Shown here piece after piece: positions 34,701 to 43,215 of a stretch of DNA of 51,644 bases (its first letter is position 1; each line of letters begins with the position of its first letter). A program made the translations under genes and the position numbers. This stretch comes from an uncultured Muribaculaceae bacterium (GTDB lineage Bacteria; Bacteroidota; Bacteroidia; Bacteroidales; Muribaculaceae). The notes below the pieces were generated by a model. The model made no database searches. It saw nothing but the letters and a program-made list of their open reading frames with translations, and was not told the DNA's origin. The stretch lies in the NCBI GenBank assembly GCA_958439725.1, contig CAUBWJ010000016.1:1-51644 (forward strand), given 5' to 3'.

Positions 34701-36640
34701 TCTCCATCTCACCCTTCGCTCCCCCGATTAAAGGTGTTCTCGGTGCCGACATGCTCGTTCACTGGGATCCGCGCCGGATTTCCGAATTCACCGGCAACGG
34801 CGACATTGACCTCAACAATCTCTACTACGGACGTGACCGCGTGGGCTCATTCACCCTGCGAACCGACGTGCGCACCGGCAACCGCGGTCTGCACGCCAAC
34901 GTGGACCTTCTGGTTGACAGCGTGAAAGTAATCACCGCAAACGGCGTGCTCAACGACAGCACCCTCGCCACCCCCTTCCTTCTGGACTTCTCCATGATAC
35001 GTTTCCCGCTGCGCACCGTCAATCCCTTCCTGCCCAAGGATGTGGCACAGCTGCGCGGAATGCTCAACGGCCAGATGAAAATAACGGGCGACATGGCCTC
35101 GCCCGTGTTCAACGGATTCATTGATTTCGATTCCACAGCAGTGAAAGTGGGAATGACCGGCGCAAGCTATCCCTTCTCTGAAGAAAAGGTGCCGGTTGAC
35201 AGCAACGTGGTACGTTTCAGCAACTTCACCATCGGGGGCCTCAACGGTCACGACCTGGCGCTAAACGGCACCGTGGACATACGGAGTCTTACCAACGTGC
35301 TGATCGACCTCACGGCCAAGGCTTCCGACATGCAGATTGTCAACTCCTCGCGTCCGCGCGGCGCCAGCGTCTACGGCAAGGCCTTCGTGAATCTCGATGC
35401 CTCCGTAAAGGGGTCTATGAGTTTCCTCGATGTCGACGCGCGCCTGAATGTCCTCCCCGGCACAAACGTGACCTACGTGATGACCGGTGCTTCGGATTCG
35501 CGCATCGTCTCCCGCAACGAAGGCTCGATGGTGCGTTTCGTCCAGTTCTCCGACACCACTCAGGTCGAAGAAGCCGATACAATAGTCAAGCCGCAGATGA
35601 TGATGAACCTCGACGCCGCTCTCACCGTCTCCTCCGGCTCGACCATAAACGTCGACCTTTCACCCGACGGCAAAAACAAGGCGTCGATAGAGGGAGAAGG
35701 CACCCTGAACTACACCATGACACCTATGAGCGACGGCCGCATAGTGGGCCGCTTCAACATCAACAAGGGGTTCGTGCGCTATTCACCTCCCTTCATGTCG
35801 GAGAAAAACTTCACTTTCCAGGAGGGCAGCTATATAGCCTTCAACGGCCCGATGCTCAACCCCGTGCTCAACATCAAGGCGGTGGACCGTCTGAAGGCCA
35901 ACGTGACCCAGCAGGGACAGAACTCCCGTCTGGTCAACTTCGACATAGCGCTTTCGGTCACCAACACCCTTCAGGACATGAACGTGGCCTTCGACCTCTC
36001 CACCAACGACGACCTCACCATAGAGAACGAGCTTTCATCCATGTCGCCACAGCAGCGCGCCAACCAGGCCATGAACATGCTCCTCTACAACGTCTATACC
36101 GGCCCTGGCACCAAAGGCAACGCCAATCTTTCGGGCAACCAGCTTTTCTCGTTCCTCGAGTCGCAGATCAACTCCTGGGCCGCCAACAACATCAAGGGGG
36201 TGGACATCTCCTTCGGAATCGACCAGTATGACAAGACCACCGACGGCAGCAGCTCCACCACCACCAGCTATTCCTACCGTGTGAGCAAATCGCTATTCAA
36301 TGACCGTATAAAGATTGTGGTCGGCGGCAACTACTCCACCGACGCCGATGCCGACGAGAATTTCGCTCAGAATCTCATCAACGACATCTCGTTTGAGTAT
36401 ATGCTCAACCGCAGCGGGTCGATGTATGTGCGCCTGTTCCGCCATGTGGGCTACGAGAGCATTCTCGAGGGCGAAATCACCCAGACCGGCGTGGGATTCG
36501 TGCTCCGCCGCAAAATCAACAGTTTCCGCGACATCTTCCGTCTGCGCCGTCCGCCCAAAAAGCTTCCGCCGCTCGAAAAAACCGCGACCGCCGACACCGC
36601 CGCCATCCCTGTAGTTTCAAAAGAAATTGACACGAAATGA
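31793..36640 (+). CDS. tamB: TamB-family (DUF490) AsmA-like envelope protein
   Basis: This 1,615-residue protein has an N-terminal inner-membrane anchor (about residues 10-35, VLWAIAIVLALVVIIPAALYI) and then an AsmA-like start (VQNLAKDIAVKEVKKSSGLDISIGYLRLRFPLTLVVDG). Long beta-rich repeats follow, with the DUF490/TamB domain in the last third (about 1130-1560). TamB proteins form a periplasm-spanning groove thought to carry phospholipids and help outer-membrane assembly, working with a TamA-type Omp85 protein. The start is GTG. Its stop overlaps the start of the TamA-like gene by four bases (ATGA), so the pair is translationally coupled, which supports a joint complex. Confidence 0.92.
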   Translation: MRKFLHIVKKTVLWAIAIVLALVVIIPAALYIPAVQNLAKDIAVKEVKKSSGLDISIGYLRLRFPLTLVVDGATVREASGDTMVSAAKMNLDVAFLPLLRGRLDVKEASLSDVMYRLGNPDSAMQFTARINSFVTRSTSSNLSFSDIAIGPTVLDGADVVLSMKDTVTESRADTAASKPMRISAPEIELRNVRFRMTMLPVIDSMDVSVPRARLADGIIDMGLKKITASFLTVDSVTATYLTPSAEFLKTYRPRTDSARVDSSVTTPADAWTITAGHLGLTGRHALYAMRGAEPVPGFDVNYIEATGIDLSVDSFYNRGVEITVPLRRFAARERSGLSIQGSGTFAMDSSAMEARDFNISTVFSHLAFNGMMGMGDLARDPSLPLRLDADGTIGLPDVEMFIPSLSPMLRSVPRTSDINLLARVHGTSGSLDIDTVSASMHRYLSVLASGHIDNPMDFNRMNGRVDIDGTLTDVNFIKPTLLEAKMAREVNIPPTRIKGRINYSPGLIDGKMAVITGKGNMALDGRWQQKAKGYDATLDIKDFPVASFMPSLGVGNVTLTAQAKGHGYDVFSPATSLTAAVNLGSAVYNGEELRNVSVNARLDKSMLNADILSRNPALDMDATLSCDLAQGDYRWRLDGDVQHIDLQAFHLADNTMFGAMQLDSDGSFDPRTGFIDARATVNRLDWTLGDDRITAPEITASFTADSTTSAKLTTGDLTADFHALCNLDSLTRSITLTSENLKKELATFHIAIDTLQSTLPPMQLDMNMGSDNLVARYLAYSKISLKSARLTLSNDSIVRFSSRVLGLTSGSVRTDTITFSGRQRGRYLLYTLAMNNRKGTFDDFAHVQLNGFIGGDRLAAMINQSDIAGRQGFRIGLTSVMKPDSSLVVKLVPRAPVIAYKKWRLNTDNFISFNFPHKHLDANLELKSDSSMLSIRTAHAEASDTLGLHDMDRQDDVRIRLANINLADWLSISPFAPPIKGVLGADMLVHWDPRRISEFTGNGDIDLNNLYYGRDRVGSFTLRTDVRTGNRGLHANVDLLVDSVKVITANGVLNDSTLATPFLLDFSMIRFPLRTVNPFLPKDVAQLRGMLNGQMKITGDMASPVFNGFIDFDSTAVKVGMTGASYPFSEEKVPVDSNVVRFSNFTIGGLNGHDLALNGTVDIRSLTNVLIDLTAKASDMQIVNSSRPRGASVYGKAFVNLDASVKGSMSFLDVDARLNVLPGTNVTYVMTGASDSRIVSRNEGSMVRFVQFSDTTQVEEADTIVKPQMMMNLDAALTVSSGSTINVDLSPDGKNKASIEGEGTLNYTMTPMSDGRIVGRFNINKGFVRYSPPFMSEKNFTFQEGSYIAFNGPMLNPVLNIKAVDRLKANVTQQGQNSRLVNFDIALSVTNTLQDMNVAFDLSTNDDLTIENELSSMSPQQRANQAMNMLLYNVYTGPGTKGNANLSGNQLFSFLESQINSWAANNIKGVDISFGIDQYDKTTDGSSSTTTSYSYRVSKSLFNDRIKIVVGGNYSTDADADENFAQNLINDISFEYMLNRSGSMYVRLFRHVGYESILEGEITQTGVGFVLRRKINSFRDIFRLRRPPKKLPPLEKTATADTAAIPVVSKEIDTK

Positions 36641-38937
36641 AGTCATCACGTATCCTTTCAGCCGCTCTTCGCCTCTGTGCGGTCATGGCAGTGACCGTGC
36701 TTGCCGCCGCGTGCTCCACAACAAAGCGCCTCGGAGCTGACGACATCCTCTATACCGGCGTGAAGAAAATCAACATCATCCCGCAGGGGCAGGAAAAGCC
36801 CGCGCCCGGAATCGCCTCCGATGTGAAGGACGCCGTAAACGTCAAGCCCAACAATTCCCTCATATCCCCTTATATACGCTATCCCTTCCCCCTCGGGCTC
36901 TGGGTCTACAACAACTGGCCGAATCCCCCCAAGGGTTTCCGCCACTGGCTCTACGAGAAACTCGTGGCCGAGCCGGTGCTGATTTCCGACGTGCGCCCCG
37001 AGGTACGCACGAAGATGATCGACGAGATTCTTGACAACAACGGTTATTTTTCCGGTTCGGCATCCTATAAGCTCATCAAGGGAAAGAACCCCAAGAAAGC
37101 CCGCATTCTCTACGATGTGAATCTCGGGCCGGAGTATCTTATCGACTCCGTCGAGCTGCTCCCCGACACCTGCCGCCTCAACCATCTGATTGACTCGGTG
37201 GCCATGAAAAGCAAATATTTCCGCCCGGGCAGCCGCTACTGCACCGATTCGCTCAACGCCGTCCGAGTAAACATCACCAATGCCATACGCAACCGCGGAT
37301 ACTACTTCTTCCGCCCCGAATATCTGGAATTTCTGGCCGACAGCACCATCACACCCCACAAGATAGCCATGAGGCTGGTTACCGTAAGGAATATGCCTCC
37401 CGGCGCCAACAGCCGCTGGACCACCGGCGACATCACCACCCGGATTTACCGCAACCAGGGAGGAGGAACCCCCGACACCACCGAGACGCGCCGCGGAACC
37501 ATAATACGCATGCTGCCGTCGAAATTGCGCGACGGCCTGATTCCCGGATGCATCACCTTCCGCGAGGGGCGCACGTTCTCTGTGCGCGACATGAACCGCA
37601 CACAGACCTACCTGTCACGTCTTGGAATATTCAACAGCATAGAAATCAACGCCATTCCCGATTCCACGCGCCGCAACGTGCTCAATGTGGAGATAGCATG
37701 TACATACGACGCCCCCCTTGAGGCCATGCTTGAGGTCAACGCCACATCCAAAAGCAACAGTTATCTCGGCCCGGGCCTGAATTTCCGCATCACCGACAAC
37801 AACATTTTCGGCGGGGGCGAAAAACTCTCCGTAGGAATCAACGGCAGCTACGAATGGCAGACCGGCCGCGGCCACTCCTCCATCTTCAACTCCTACGAGG
37901 TAGGCCTGCAGACCTCGCTGGCATTTCCCCGCCTGCTTGCGCCCCGCTTTATTCCGCGCACGCGCCGCGAACTCAACTGGACCCGTATCACCCTCGGCGC
38001 CGACCTCCTCAACCGTCCCCATTACTTCAACATGGCCCGTTTCGAGGCATCGTTCAATTACGACTGGCGAGCCACACGCCATGTCAACAACACCCTGACT
38101 CTCTTCAAAATAACCTATATCAACCTCATGCACTCCACCGAGGAGTTCGATTCCATAATGAACGCCAACGAGGCGATAGCGCAGAGCTTCCGCAGCCAGT
38201 TCATACCGCAGATGGCATTCGGCTACACCTACGACCGCATGATCGACCCCGACAACGGCATCAACTGGCAGTTCACCGTCCAGGAGGCAGGAAACGTATT
38301 CTGGAGCATCTACCGGCTTGCCGGTCATCGCGGAGAGAAAAAGCTTTTCGGCATTCCTTTCTCGCAGTTTATCAAGGGTTCCACCCAGTTCATCTACAAC
38401 CGCCGCCTCGGCTCGGGCGACCACTGGCTTGTGAGCCGCGCCGCCGTGGGAGCCGCCCATGCCTACGGCAACTCCACCCAGGTGCCCTACAGCGAGCAGT
38501 TCTACGTGGGTGGCGCCAACTCTGTGCGTGCCTTCACCGTGCGCTCCATAGGCCCGGGCAGCTACCGCGTTCCCAAGGACCAGGTGAACGGCTACTTCGA
38601 CCAGACAGGTACCTTCAAGTTCGAGTTCAATGTGGAATACCGCTTCCCCATCTACGGGCCGCTCCACGGCGCCGTGTTCTTCGACTCGGGCAACGTATGG
38701 CTTCTCAAAAAAGACCCTAACCGTCCGGGGGGCGAGCTTCAGGGCAGCCGGTTCCTGCGCGACCTTGCCACCGGCACCGGCGTGGGGCTGCGTGTCGACA
38801 TAGGCATGCTTGTGGTGCGCGGCGACCTCGGCATCGGAATCCACGCTCCCTATGCCACCGGCCACGGCGGCTACTACAACATGGAATCCTTCCGCAAGTC
38901 ACTCGCCTTCCACCTGGCCATCGGCTACCCGTTCTGA
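36637..38937 (+). CDS. tamL: Lipidated TamA/BamA-family Omp85 protein (TamL)
   Basis: This 766-residue protein has a lipoprotein signal with Cys26 (VLAAACSTTK), unlike proteobacterial TamA. POTRA-type segments (roughly 130-350, for example ARILYDVNLGPEYLIDSVELLP) precede the Omp85 barrel, which begins near 365. The barrel contains the family block YSEQFYVGGANSVRAFTVRSIGPG and a C-terminal strand ending in LAIGYPF. In Bacteroidota, lipid-bearing TamA-like proteins have been named TamL. No acidic surface signal follows the Cys, fitting a periplasm-facing lipid anchor. The ATGA overlap with tamB indicates coupled expression. A plain BamA paralogue is less likely given this context and the lipobox. 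Confidence 0.9.
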   Translation: MKSSRILSAALRLCAVMAVTVLAAACSTTKRLGADDILYTGVKKINIIPQGQEKPAPGIASDVKDAVNVKPNNSLISPYIRYPFPLGLWVYNNWPNPPKGFRHWLYEKLVAEPVLISDVRPEVRTKMIDEILDNNGYFSGSASYKLIKGKNPKKARILYDVNLGPEYLIDSVELLPDTCRLNHLIDSVAMKSKYFRPGSRYCTDSLNAVRVNITNAIRNRGYYFFRPEYLEFLADSTITPHKIAMRLVTVRNMPPGANSRWTTGDITTRIYRNQGGGTPDTTETRRGTIIRMLPSKLRDGLIPGCITFREGRTFSVRDMNRTQTYLSRLGIFNSIEINAIPDSTRRNVLNVEIACTYDAPLEAMLEVNATSKSNSYLGPGLNFRITDNNIFGGGEKLSVGINGSYEWQTGRGHSSIFNSYEVGLQTSLAFPRLLAPRFIPRTRRELNWTRITLGADLLNRPHYFNMARFEASFNYDWRATRHVNNTLTLFKITYINLMHSTEEFDSIMNANEAIAQSFRSQFIPQMAFGYTYDRMIDPDNGINWQFTVQEAGNVFWSIYRLAGHRGEKKLFGIPFSQFIKGSTQFIYNRRLGSGDHWLVSRAAVGAAHAYGNSTQVPYSEQFYVGGANSVRAFTVRSIGPGSYRVPKDQVNGYFDQTGTFKFEFNVEYRFPIYGPLHGAVFFDSGNVWLLKKDPNRPGGELQGSRFLRDLATGTGVGLRVDIGMLVVRGDLGIGIHAPYATGHGGYYNMESFRKSLAFHLAIGYPF

Positions 38938-38953
38938 CCGGGAACGGATTAAT

Positions 38954-40840
38954 TCATTTGCGGCGATACTTTATTCCCGACGGCTCGCTCACATGTCCGT
39001 TGGCGTCAACCGTCAGCGGGATAAACGTCACAATCCAGCTACGCCCCGGAAATACTCTCGGACAGTAGAGCTTTATCACGTTCCATCCCGCTTTGAGGGG
39101 TATTTTGGATGGCTCCCTCATCCAGCACAGCTGTTCGTCGGTATAAGGCGTCTCCTCCGGGCCAAGCTGATGCCACGTATGGTCAAAATACCGGTATTTC
39201 CCCGGTTCATTCCATTCCTTCGGCGGAAAAATCTCGGTATCGCCTGAAAACAGACGTCCCTGCGCCTCCCAGAGCCCCTGGTATCCAATACCGTCGGACA
39301 TTCGGTCGGAGCGCGCGGGAGCCTCAAAGCCCACCCACGCCTCTATTGTCGTGTCACGCCCGGCGTATATCTCCGTTGTCATCCATGCGTCCATGGTCGG
39401 CAGCATTTTCACGCCGTTCTTCTCACACAGTTTCTGTATGTCCACCACGCCGCCCTGCACGTCGCGCCACTCCATGCTTTCGGGTGCCGTGCCGCGCGCC
39501 TGCGGAAGGGTGACACGCCATGGAATATCCGCGTTGGCCACCCACCGCATATCCCAGTCGTAAAGGAAGCTGTCGCGGTGACATGCCAGCCGCGACTCGA
39601 ACTCTCTGAGACGCGAATAGGCCTCAGTGCCCGGCATCGGCGTCAGGCTCTCCGCGGCCATGGAGGAACGCTCCCCTCCGCACCACACGCTTTCCGCGAA
39701 AGCCAGAAGGCCGTCAGGCATGCCGTTGTGAGGGAGAAGGCGGGATTTGTCGGCAACTTTCACATCATTCCACAGGCAGAGGATGCCTCCGAGGGCAAGG
39801 CTGTCGCCTGACTCCTTGCCGCAATGGCGGTGAAGGAAATAGCGCGTGGTATTGCCTATGGGATGGTCCAGATTGAGATACCCCTGGTAGGAGTCGATAT
39901 AAGGGCCGGAATACGTACCCGATGCCTCTATCTCCTCTCCGGTTTTTGCCGACCATATCTGGCGCACGGTGGAGTTGGACACCGGCAGACCCGGATTCCA
40001 CGACACCGGCGTGCGGCCCGAATCCTTCACAATCTTCTCCACAAACCCCATGAACTCCTCCGGATTCGGAATATGCACTTCATCCGAGCCGATATGTATA
40101 TAGGGGCATTCATCGCCTATCTCGTCAAAAAACTCTTTCAGGCACACTTCAAGAACCTTCATCCCTTCGGGCGTGGCCATTCCGAATCCGAAAGCAGCGT
40201 CGAAATAACTGCTGTGGCCCGGCATGTCGATTTCCGGAATCACGGTTATGCCCCGCTCCTTGGCGTAGGCTATCACATCGCGTATCTCGTCGTAGGAATA
40301 GAAGCGTCCCGTATCGCGACCCTTGCGCTGATAAGCCGGGTCGTTAAGACGCGGATATGCCTTGCTCTCGATTCGCCATGCCGGATAATCGGTAAGATGC
40401 CAGTGAAAAGAATTTATCTTGTAGTCCGACATCAGGTCGAGTTCACGTTTGAGAGTGTCCACGCTCCGGAAATTTCTTCCGGTATCGTGCATGAATCCTC
40501 TCAGGGAAAACGCAGGCCAGTCCCTTACGGTAACGTCCGGCACCCGGCCGTCCGCACCGGTAAGCTGCTTCAGGGTGGCCTTGCCCCATACGAGTCCCCG
40601 GGCGTCGCGTGCCCGGATCACGGCGCGGCCTCCTTTGATTTTAAGAGTATAACCTTCGGGAGCCATATCCATCCGGGGATTGATTCTCGCATCCACACTT
40701 TTAAGCTTCATCGGCTTTCCGTTCCCCTCCCGGATTTCTTTTGGAGCGGGTATGAGATTGTGGACCATATCGGCATTACCGGCCGTCACCATAAACGACA
40801 GTCCTACAGCCAGAGCAAGAAACACAAGATATCTTTTCAT
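38954..40840 (-). CDS. Beta-N-acetylhexosaminidase, GH20 family
   Basis: This 628-residue exported enzyme should remove terminal GlcNAc or GalNAc from glycans. It has a signal peptide (residues 1-23) and a GH20b-like N-terminal domain (about 25-108). The GH20 barrel holds FSLRGFMHDTGRN, NSFHWHLTDYPAWRIE and IPEIDMPGHSSYF, with the catalytic Asp-Glu pair D253-E254 in HIGSDEVH. The usual motif reads H-x-G-x-DE, so catalysis should be intact. A further beta-rich C-terminal domain (about 470-628) may bind carbohydrate. The start is placed at 40840 because MKRYLVFLALAV gives the signal peptide; an earlier in-frame ATG (40891) lies at the promoter. It is convergent with tamL. Host mucin glycans are a likely but unproven substrate. 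Confidence 0.93.
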   Translation of the reverse strand: MKRYLVFLALAVGLSFMVTAGNADMVHNLIPAPKEIREGNGKPMKLKSVDARINPRMDMAPEGYTLKIKGGRAVIRARDARGLVWGKATLKQLTGADGRVPDVTVRDWPAFSLRGFMHDTGRNFRSVDTLKRELDLMSDYKINSFHWHLTDYPAWRIESKAYPRLNDPAYQRKGRDTGRFYSYDEIRDVIAYAKERGITVIPEIDMPGHSSYFDAAFGFGMATPEGMKVLEVCLKEFFDEIGDECPYIHIGSDEVHIPNPEEFMGFVEKIVKDSGRTPVSWNPGLPVSNSTVRQIWSAKTGEEIEASGTYSGPYIDSYQGYLNLDHPIGNTTRYFLHRHCGKESGDSLALGGILCLWNDVKVADKSRLLPHNGMPDGLLAFAESVWCGGERSSMAAESLTPMPGTEAYSRLREFESRLACHRDSFLYDWDMRWVANADIPWRVTLPQARGTAPESMEWRDVQGGVVDIQKLCEKNGVKMLPTMDAWMTTEIYAGRDTTIEAWVGFEAPARSDRMSDGIGYQGLWEAQGRLFSGDTEIFPPKEWNEPGKYRYFDHTWHQLGPEETPYTDEQLCWMREPSKIPLKAGWNVIKLYCPRVFPGRSWIVTFIPLTVDANGHVSEPSGIKYRRK

Positions 40841-40888
40841 GATATAAAAATTTAAGGCGTTTAGTCTGGGGTTCCTGAGAACCGTACA

Positions 40889-40896
40889 CAAAAATA
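40889..40896 (-). promoter_or_regulatory. -7 box TATTTTTG of the GH20 gene
   Basis: A perfect TAnnTTTG on the minus strand, 48 bases before the ATG at 40840. It lies downstream of the alternative longer start and so argues against that start. Confidence 0.5.
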
Positions 40897-40954
40897 GATA
40901 TTTTTCATCAAATATTTTTTTGAAATAAACGCCAAAGATTTTTTTGATTTTTTC

Positions 40955-40986
40955 TTGGAACTTGAAAGAGAAAAATTATAACTTTG
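40955..40986 (+). promoter_or_regulatory. Promoter of dapF-dapL (TTG - 21 bases - TAACTTTG)
   Basis: The -33 TTG (40955-40957) and the perfect -7 box TAACTTTG (40979-40986) are 21 bases apart. The start codon chosen for dapF (41014) is 27 bases downstream. The first in-frame TTG (40984) is part of the box and cannot be the start. Confidence 0.7.
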
Positions 40987-41013
40987 CGCCCTGTAAAAAA
41001 CGTCGGATTGAAT

Positions 41014-41883
41014 ATGTCCAGAAATGGTGATTACGGACAGCAGATGCTGTTCACCAAAATGCATGGAATAGGCAATGATTACATTTATATGCATTGCCCT
41101 GACGGAACTCCCCCCTTCATTGAGCAACTTTCGATTGAGATGAGCCGTCCCCACACAGGCGTGGGTGCCGACGGCATAATCCTTATTCTCCCTTCGGAAG
41201 TGGCCGATTTCAGAATGCGCATTTTCAATGCCGACGGTTCCGAAGCCCGTATGTGCGGCAACGGAAGCCGGTGCGTGGCCAAATATGTGCATGACTACGG
41301 CCTGACCGACAAATCGGTGATAACACTCGAGACACTGTCCGGAATCAAGACCCTCACCCTGCATGCGGAGCCCGACGGCTCCGTAAACAGCGTGACGGTC
41401 GACATGGGTTTTCCTTCTCTCCTCTGCCCCGAAATCCCCGTAAACCATACCGCCGACAAAATGATCGACTCTCCCGTCGCCACCTCGGCCGGAGAGCTTT
41501 CGCTCACGGCCGTTTCCATGGGCAATCCCCACGGGGTGGTGTTTCTCGACTCGCTCGAAGGCTTCGACGTCCACGGCATAGGCCGCGAACTGGAGACGCA
41601 CCCCATGTGGCCCGACCGCGCAAACATAGAATTCGCGGTGGTCACCGCTCCCGGCGAGATAACCATGAGAGTGTGGGAACGCGGAAGCGGAGAGACGATG
41701 GCCTGCGGTACCGGAGCGTGCGCTGTGGCTGTAGCGGCCTTCACCACCGGACGCGCCCCGCGCCGCTGCCGCATAAAGCTCAGAGGCGGCAATCTCGACA
41801 TAGAGATAACGCCACAGGGAAATGTGCTGATGACAGGGCCGGCCGCCACGGTATTCGAAGGGCGGTACTTTCTGAAAGACTAA
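41014..41883 (+). CDS. dapF: Diaminopimelate epimerase
   Basis: This 289-residue enzyme interconverts LL- and meso-diaminopimelate, giving the cross-linking residue of peptidoglycan and the lysine precursor. The two catalytic cysteines are C81 (MCGNGSRC) and C231 (ACGTGACAVA), in the two mirror-image halves. The N terminus MLFTKMHGIGNDYIY is standard, so translation could also begin at the ATG at 41044. The ATG at 41014 is the first one after the promoter and is used here. dapL follows 19 bases downstream, placing consecutive pathway steps in one operon. Confidence 0.96.
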   Translation: MSRNGDYGQQMLFTKMHGIGNDYIYMHCPDGTPPFIEQLSIEMSRPHTGVGADGIILILPSEVADFRMRIFNADGSEARMCGNGSRCVAKYVHDYGLTDKSVITLETLSGIKTLTLHAEPDGSVNSVTVDMGFPSLLCPEIPVNHTADKMIDSPVATSAGELSLTAVSMGNPHGVVFLDSLEGFDVHGIGRELETHPMWPDRANIEFAVVTAPGEITMRVWERGSGETMACGTGACAVAVAAFTTGRAPRRCRIKLRGGNLDIEITPQGNVLMTGPAATVFEGRYFLKD

Positions 41884-41902
41884 CCACATTAATAATCGCA
41901 TC

Positions 41903-43141
41903 ATGATAAGGGTCAACGACAATTTCACGCTTCTTCCGCAGTCATATCTCTTCTCCGAAATAGCAAGAAAAGTCTCTGACTTCACCGCCTCGCACCCGGC
42001 CGAGAAAATAATCCGCATGGGAATCGGCGACGTTACCCGTCCGCTCTGCCCCGCGGCAATCGAGGCCATGCACCTGGCCGTGGATGACGAAGCTTCCTCC
42101 TCCACCTTCCACGGCTACGGCCCCGAACAGGGCTACGCTTTCCTGCGCGAGGCCATTGCCGAAAACGACTACCGCGCGCGGGGAATCGACATTTCGCCCG
42201 ACGATATATTCATTAGCGACGGCGCCAAAAGCGACACCGGCAATATCGGCGACATTCTGGCCCGCGACTGCCGCGTGGCCGTCACCGATCCGGTCTACCC
42301 TGTATATGTCGATACCAACGTGATGGCCGGACGAGCCGGCAAACCGCTGCCCGACGGCGGCTGGAGCGGAATCGAATTTCTGCCCTGCACCGGCGAGAAC
42401 GATTTCGTGCCCGCGCTCCCCGTCACCTCACCCGACATCATCTATCTCTGTTTCCCCAACAATCCCACGGGAACCGTGCTCACCGCCGGAGAGCTGAAAA
42501 AATGGGTTGACTATGCCCTCTCGCACAACGCTCTGCTGCTGTTCGACTCGGCCTACGAGGCCTACGTACGCACCCCCGGCGTTCCCCGCAGCATCTACGA
42601 GATAGAAGGCGCCGAGCGCTGCGCCATAGAATTCCGGAGCTTCAGCAAGACGGCCGGATTCACCGGCGTGCGCTGCGGCTACACCGTGGTGCCTTCCGCC
42701 CTCAAAGGAATCGACGGTTCAGGACACGAGGTGGAGCTACGCAAGCTCTGGAACCGCCGCCAGTGCACCAAATTCAACGGCGCCTCATATATCTCCCAGC
42801 GCGCAGCCGAAGCGCTCTACACACCGTTGGGACGCATTCAGGTTGCCGATACCATCGAATATTACCGCCGCAACGCCTCGATGCTGCTCAAAGGCCTGTC
42901 TGAAGCCGGACTCAAAGCCTACGGCGGTGTCGATTCGCCATATATCTGGGTCAAGACTCCCGAAGGGATACCCTCGTCGTGGAAATTCTTCGACTATCTT
43001 ATGGAGCACGCCGGAATTGTCGGTACTCCCGGAGCCGGATTCGGCCGCGCCGGAGAGGGTTACTTCCGGCTCACGGCATTCTCCTCGGCCGACGCCACCG
43101 AAGAGGCGTGCCTCCGCCTCTCCCGCCTCGATTTCAAATGA
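41903..43141 (+). CDS. dapL: LL-diaminopimelate aminotransferase
   Basis: This 412-residue fold-type I PLP enzyme makes LL-diaminopimelate directly from tetrahydrodipicolinate and glutamate, bypassing the succinylase and acetylase routes. The PLP lysine is K249 (SFSKTAGFTGVRCGY). DapL-specific blocks are YLFSEIARKV near the start, MGIGDVTRPLCPAAIEAM, FHGYGPEQGYAFLREAIAENDY and ISDGAKSDTGNIGDIL. Its place after dapF fits the diaminopimelate aminotransferase pathway. The glutamate it needs as donor comes from nitrogen assimilation, for which glnN lies next downstream, although separated by a 74-base gap that may carry its own promoter. Confidence 0.96.
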   Translation: MIRVNDNFTLLPQSYLFSEIARKVSDFTASHPAEKIIRMGIGDVTRPLCPAAIEAMHLAVDDEASSSTFHGYGPEQGYAFLREAIAENDYRARGIDISPDDIFISDGAKSDTGNIGDILARDCRVAVTDPVYPVYVDTNVMAGRAGKPLPDGGWSGIEFLPCTGENDFVPALPVTSPDIIYLCFPNNPTGTVLTAGELKKWVDYALSHNALLLFDSAYEAYVRTPGVPRSIYEIEGAERCAIEFRSFSKTAGFTGVRCGYTVVPSALKGIDGSGHEVELRKLWNRRQCTKFNGASYISQRAAEALYTPLGRIQVADTIEYYRRNASMLLKGLSEAGLKAYGGVDSPYIWVKTPEGIPSSWKFFDYLMEHAGIVGTPGAGFGRAGEGYFRLTAFSSADATEEACLRLSRLDFK

Positions 43142-43215
43142 CTTTTCTATAATCCAAAATAAAAAAGTAACAGTCTAAACTTTTTTTATTCAATCTTTAA
43201 CAAATAACAAGCGTT

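Noticed and set aside
40841..40891. Longer start at 40891 for the GH20 gene.
   Set aside because: It would place 17 residues ahead of the signal peptide and start inside the promoter box.
40984..41013. TTG at 40984 as the dapF start.
   Set aside because: It is part of the -7 promoter box, so it would not be in the mRNA.
40861..42105. A 414-codon minus-strand frame over dapF and its promoter, and similar frames at 37615-38865, 12940-13860 and 32477-33490.
   Set aside because: Shadows of strongly recognised plus-strand genes.
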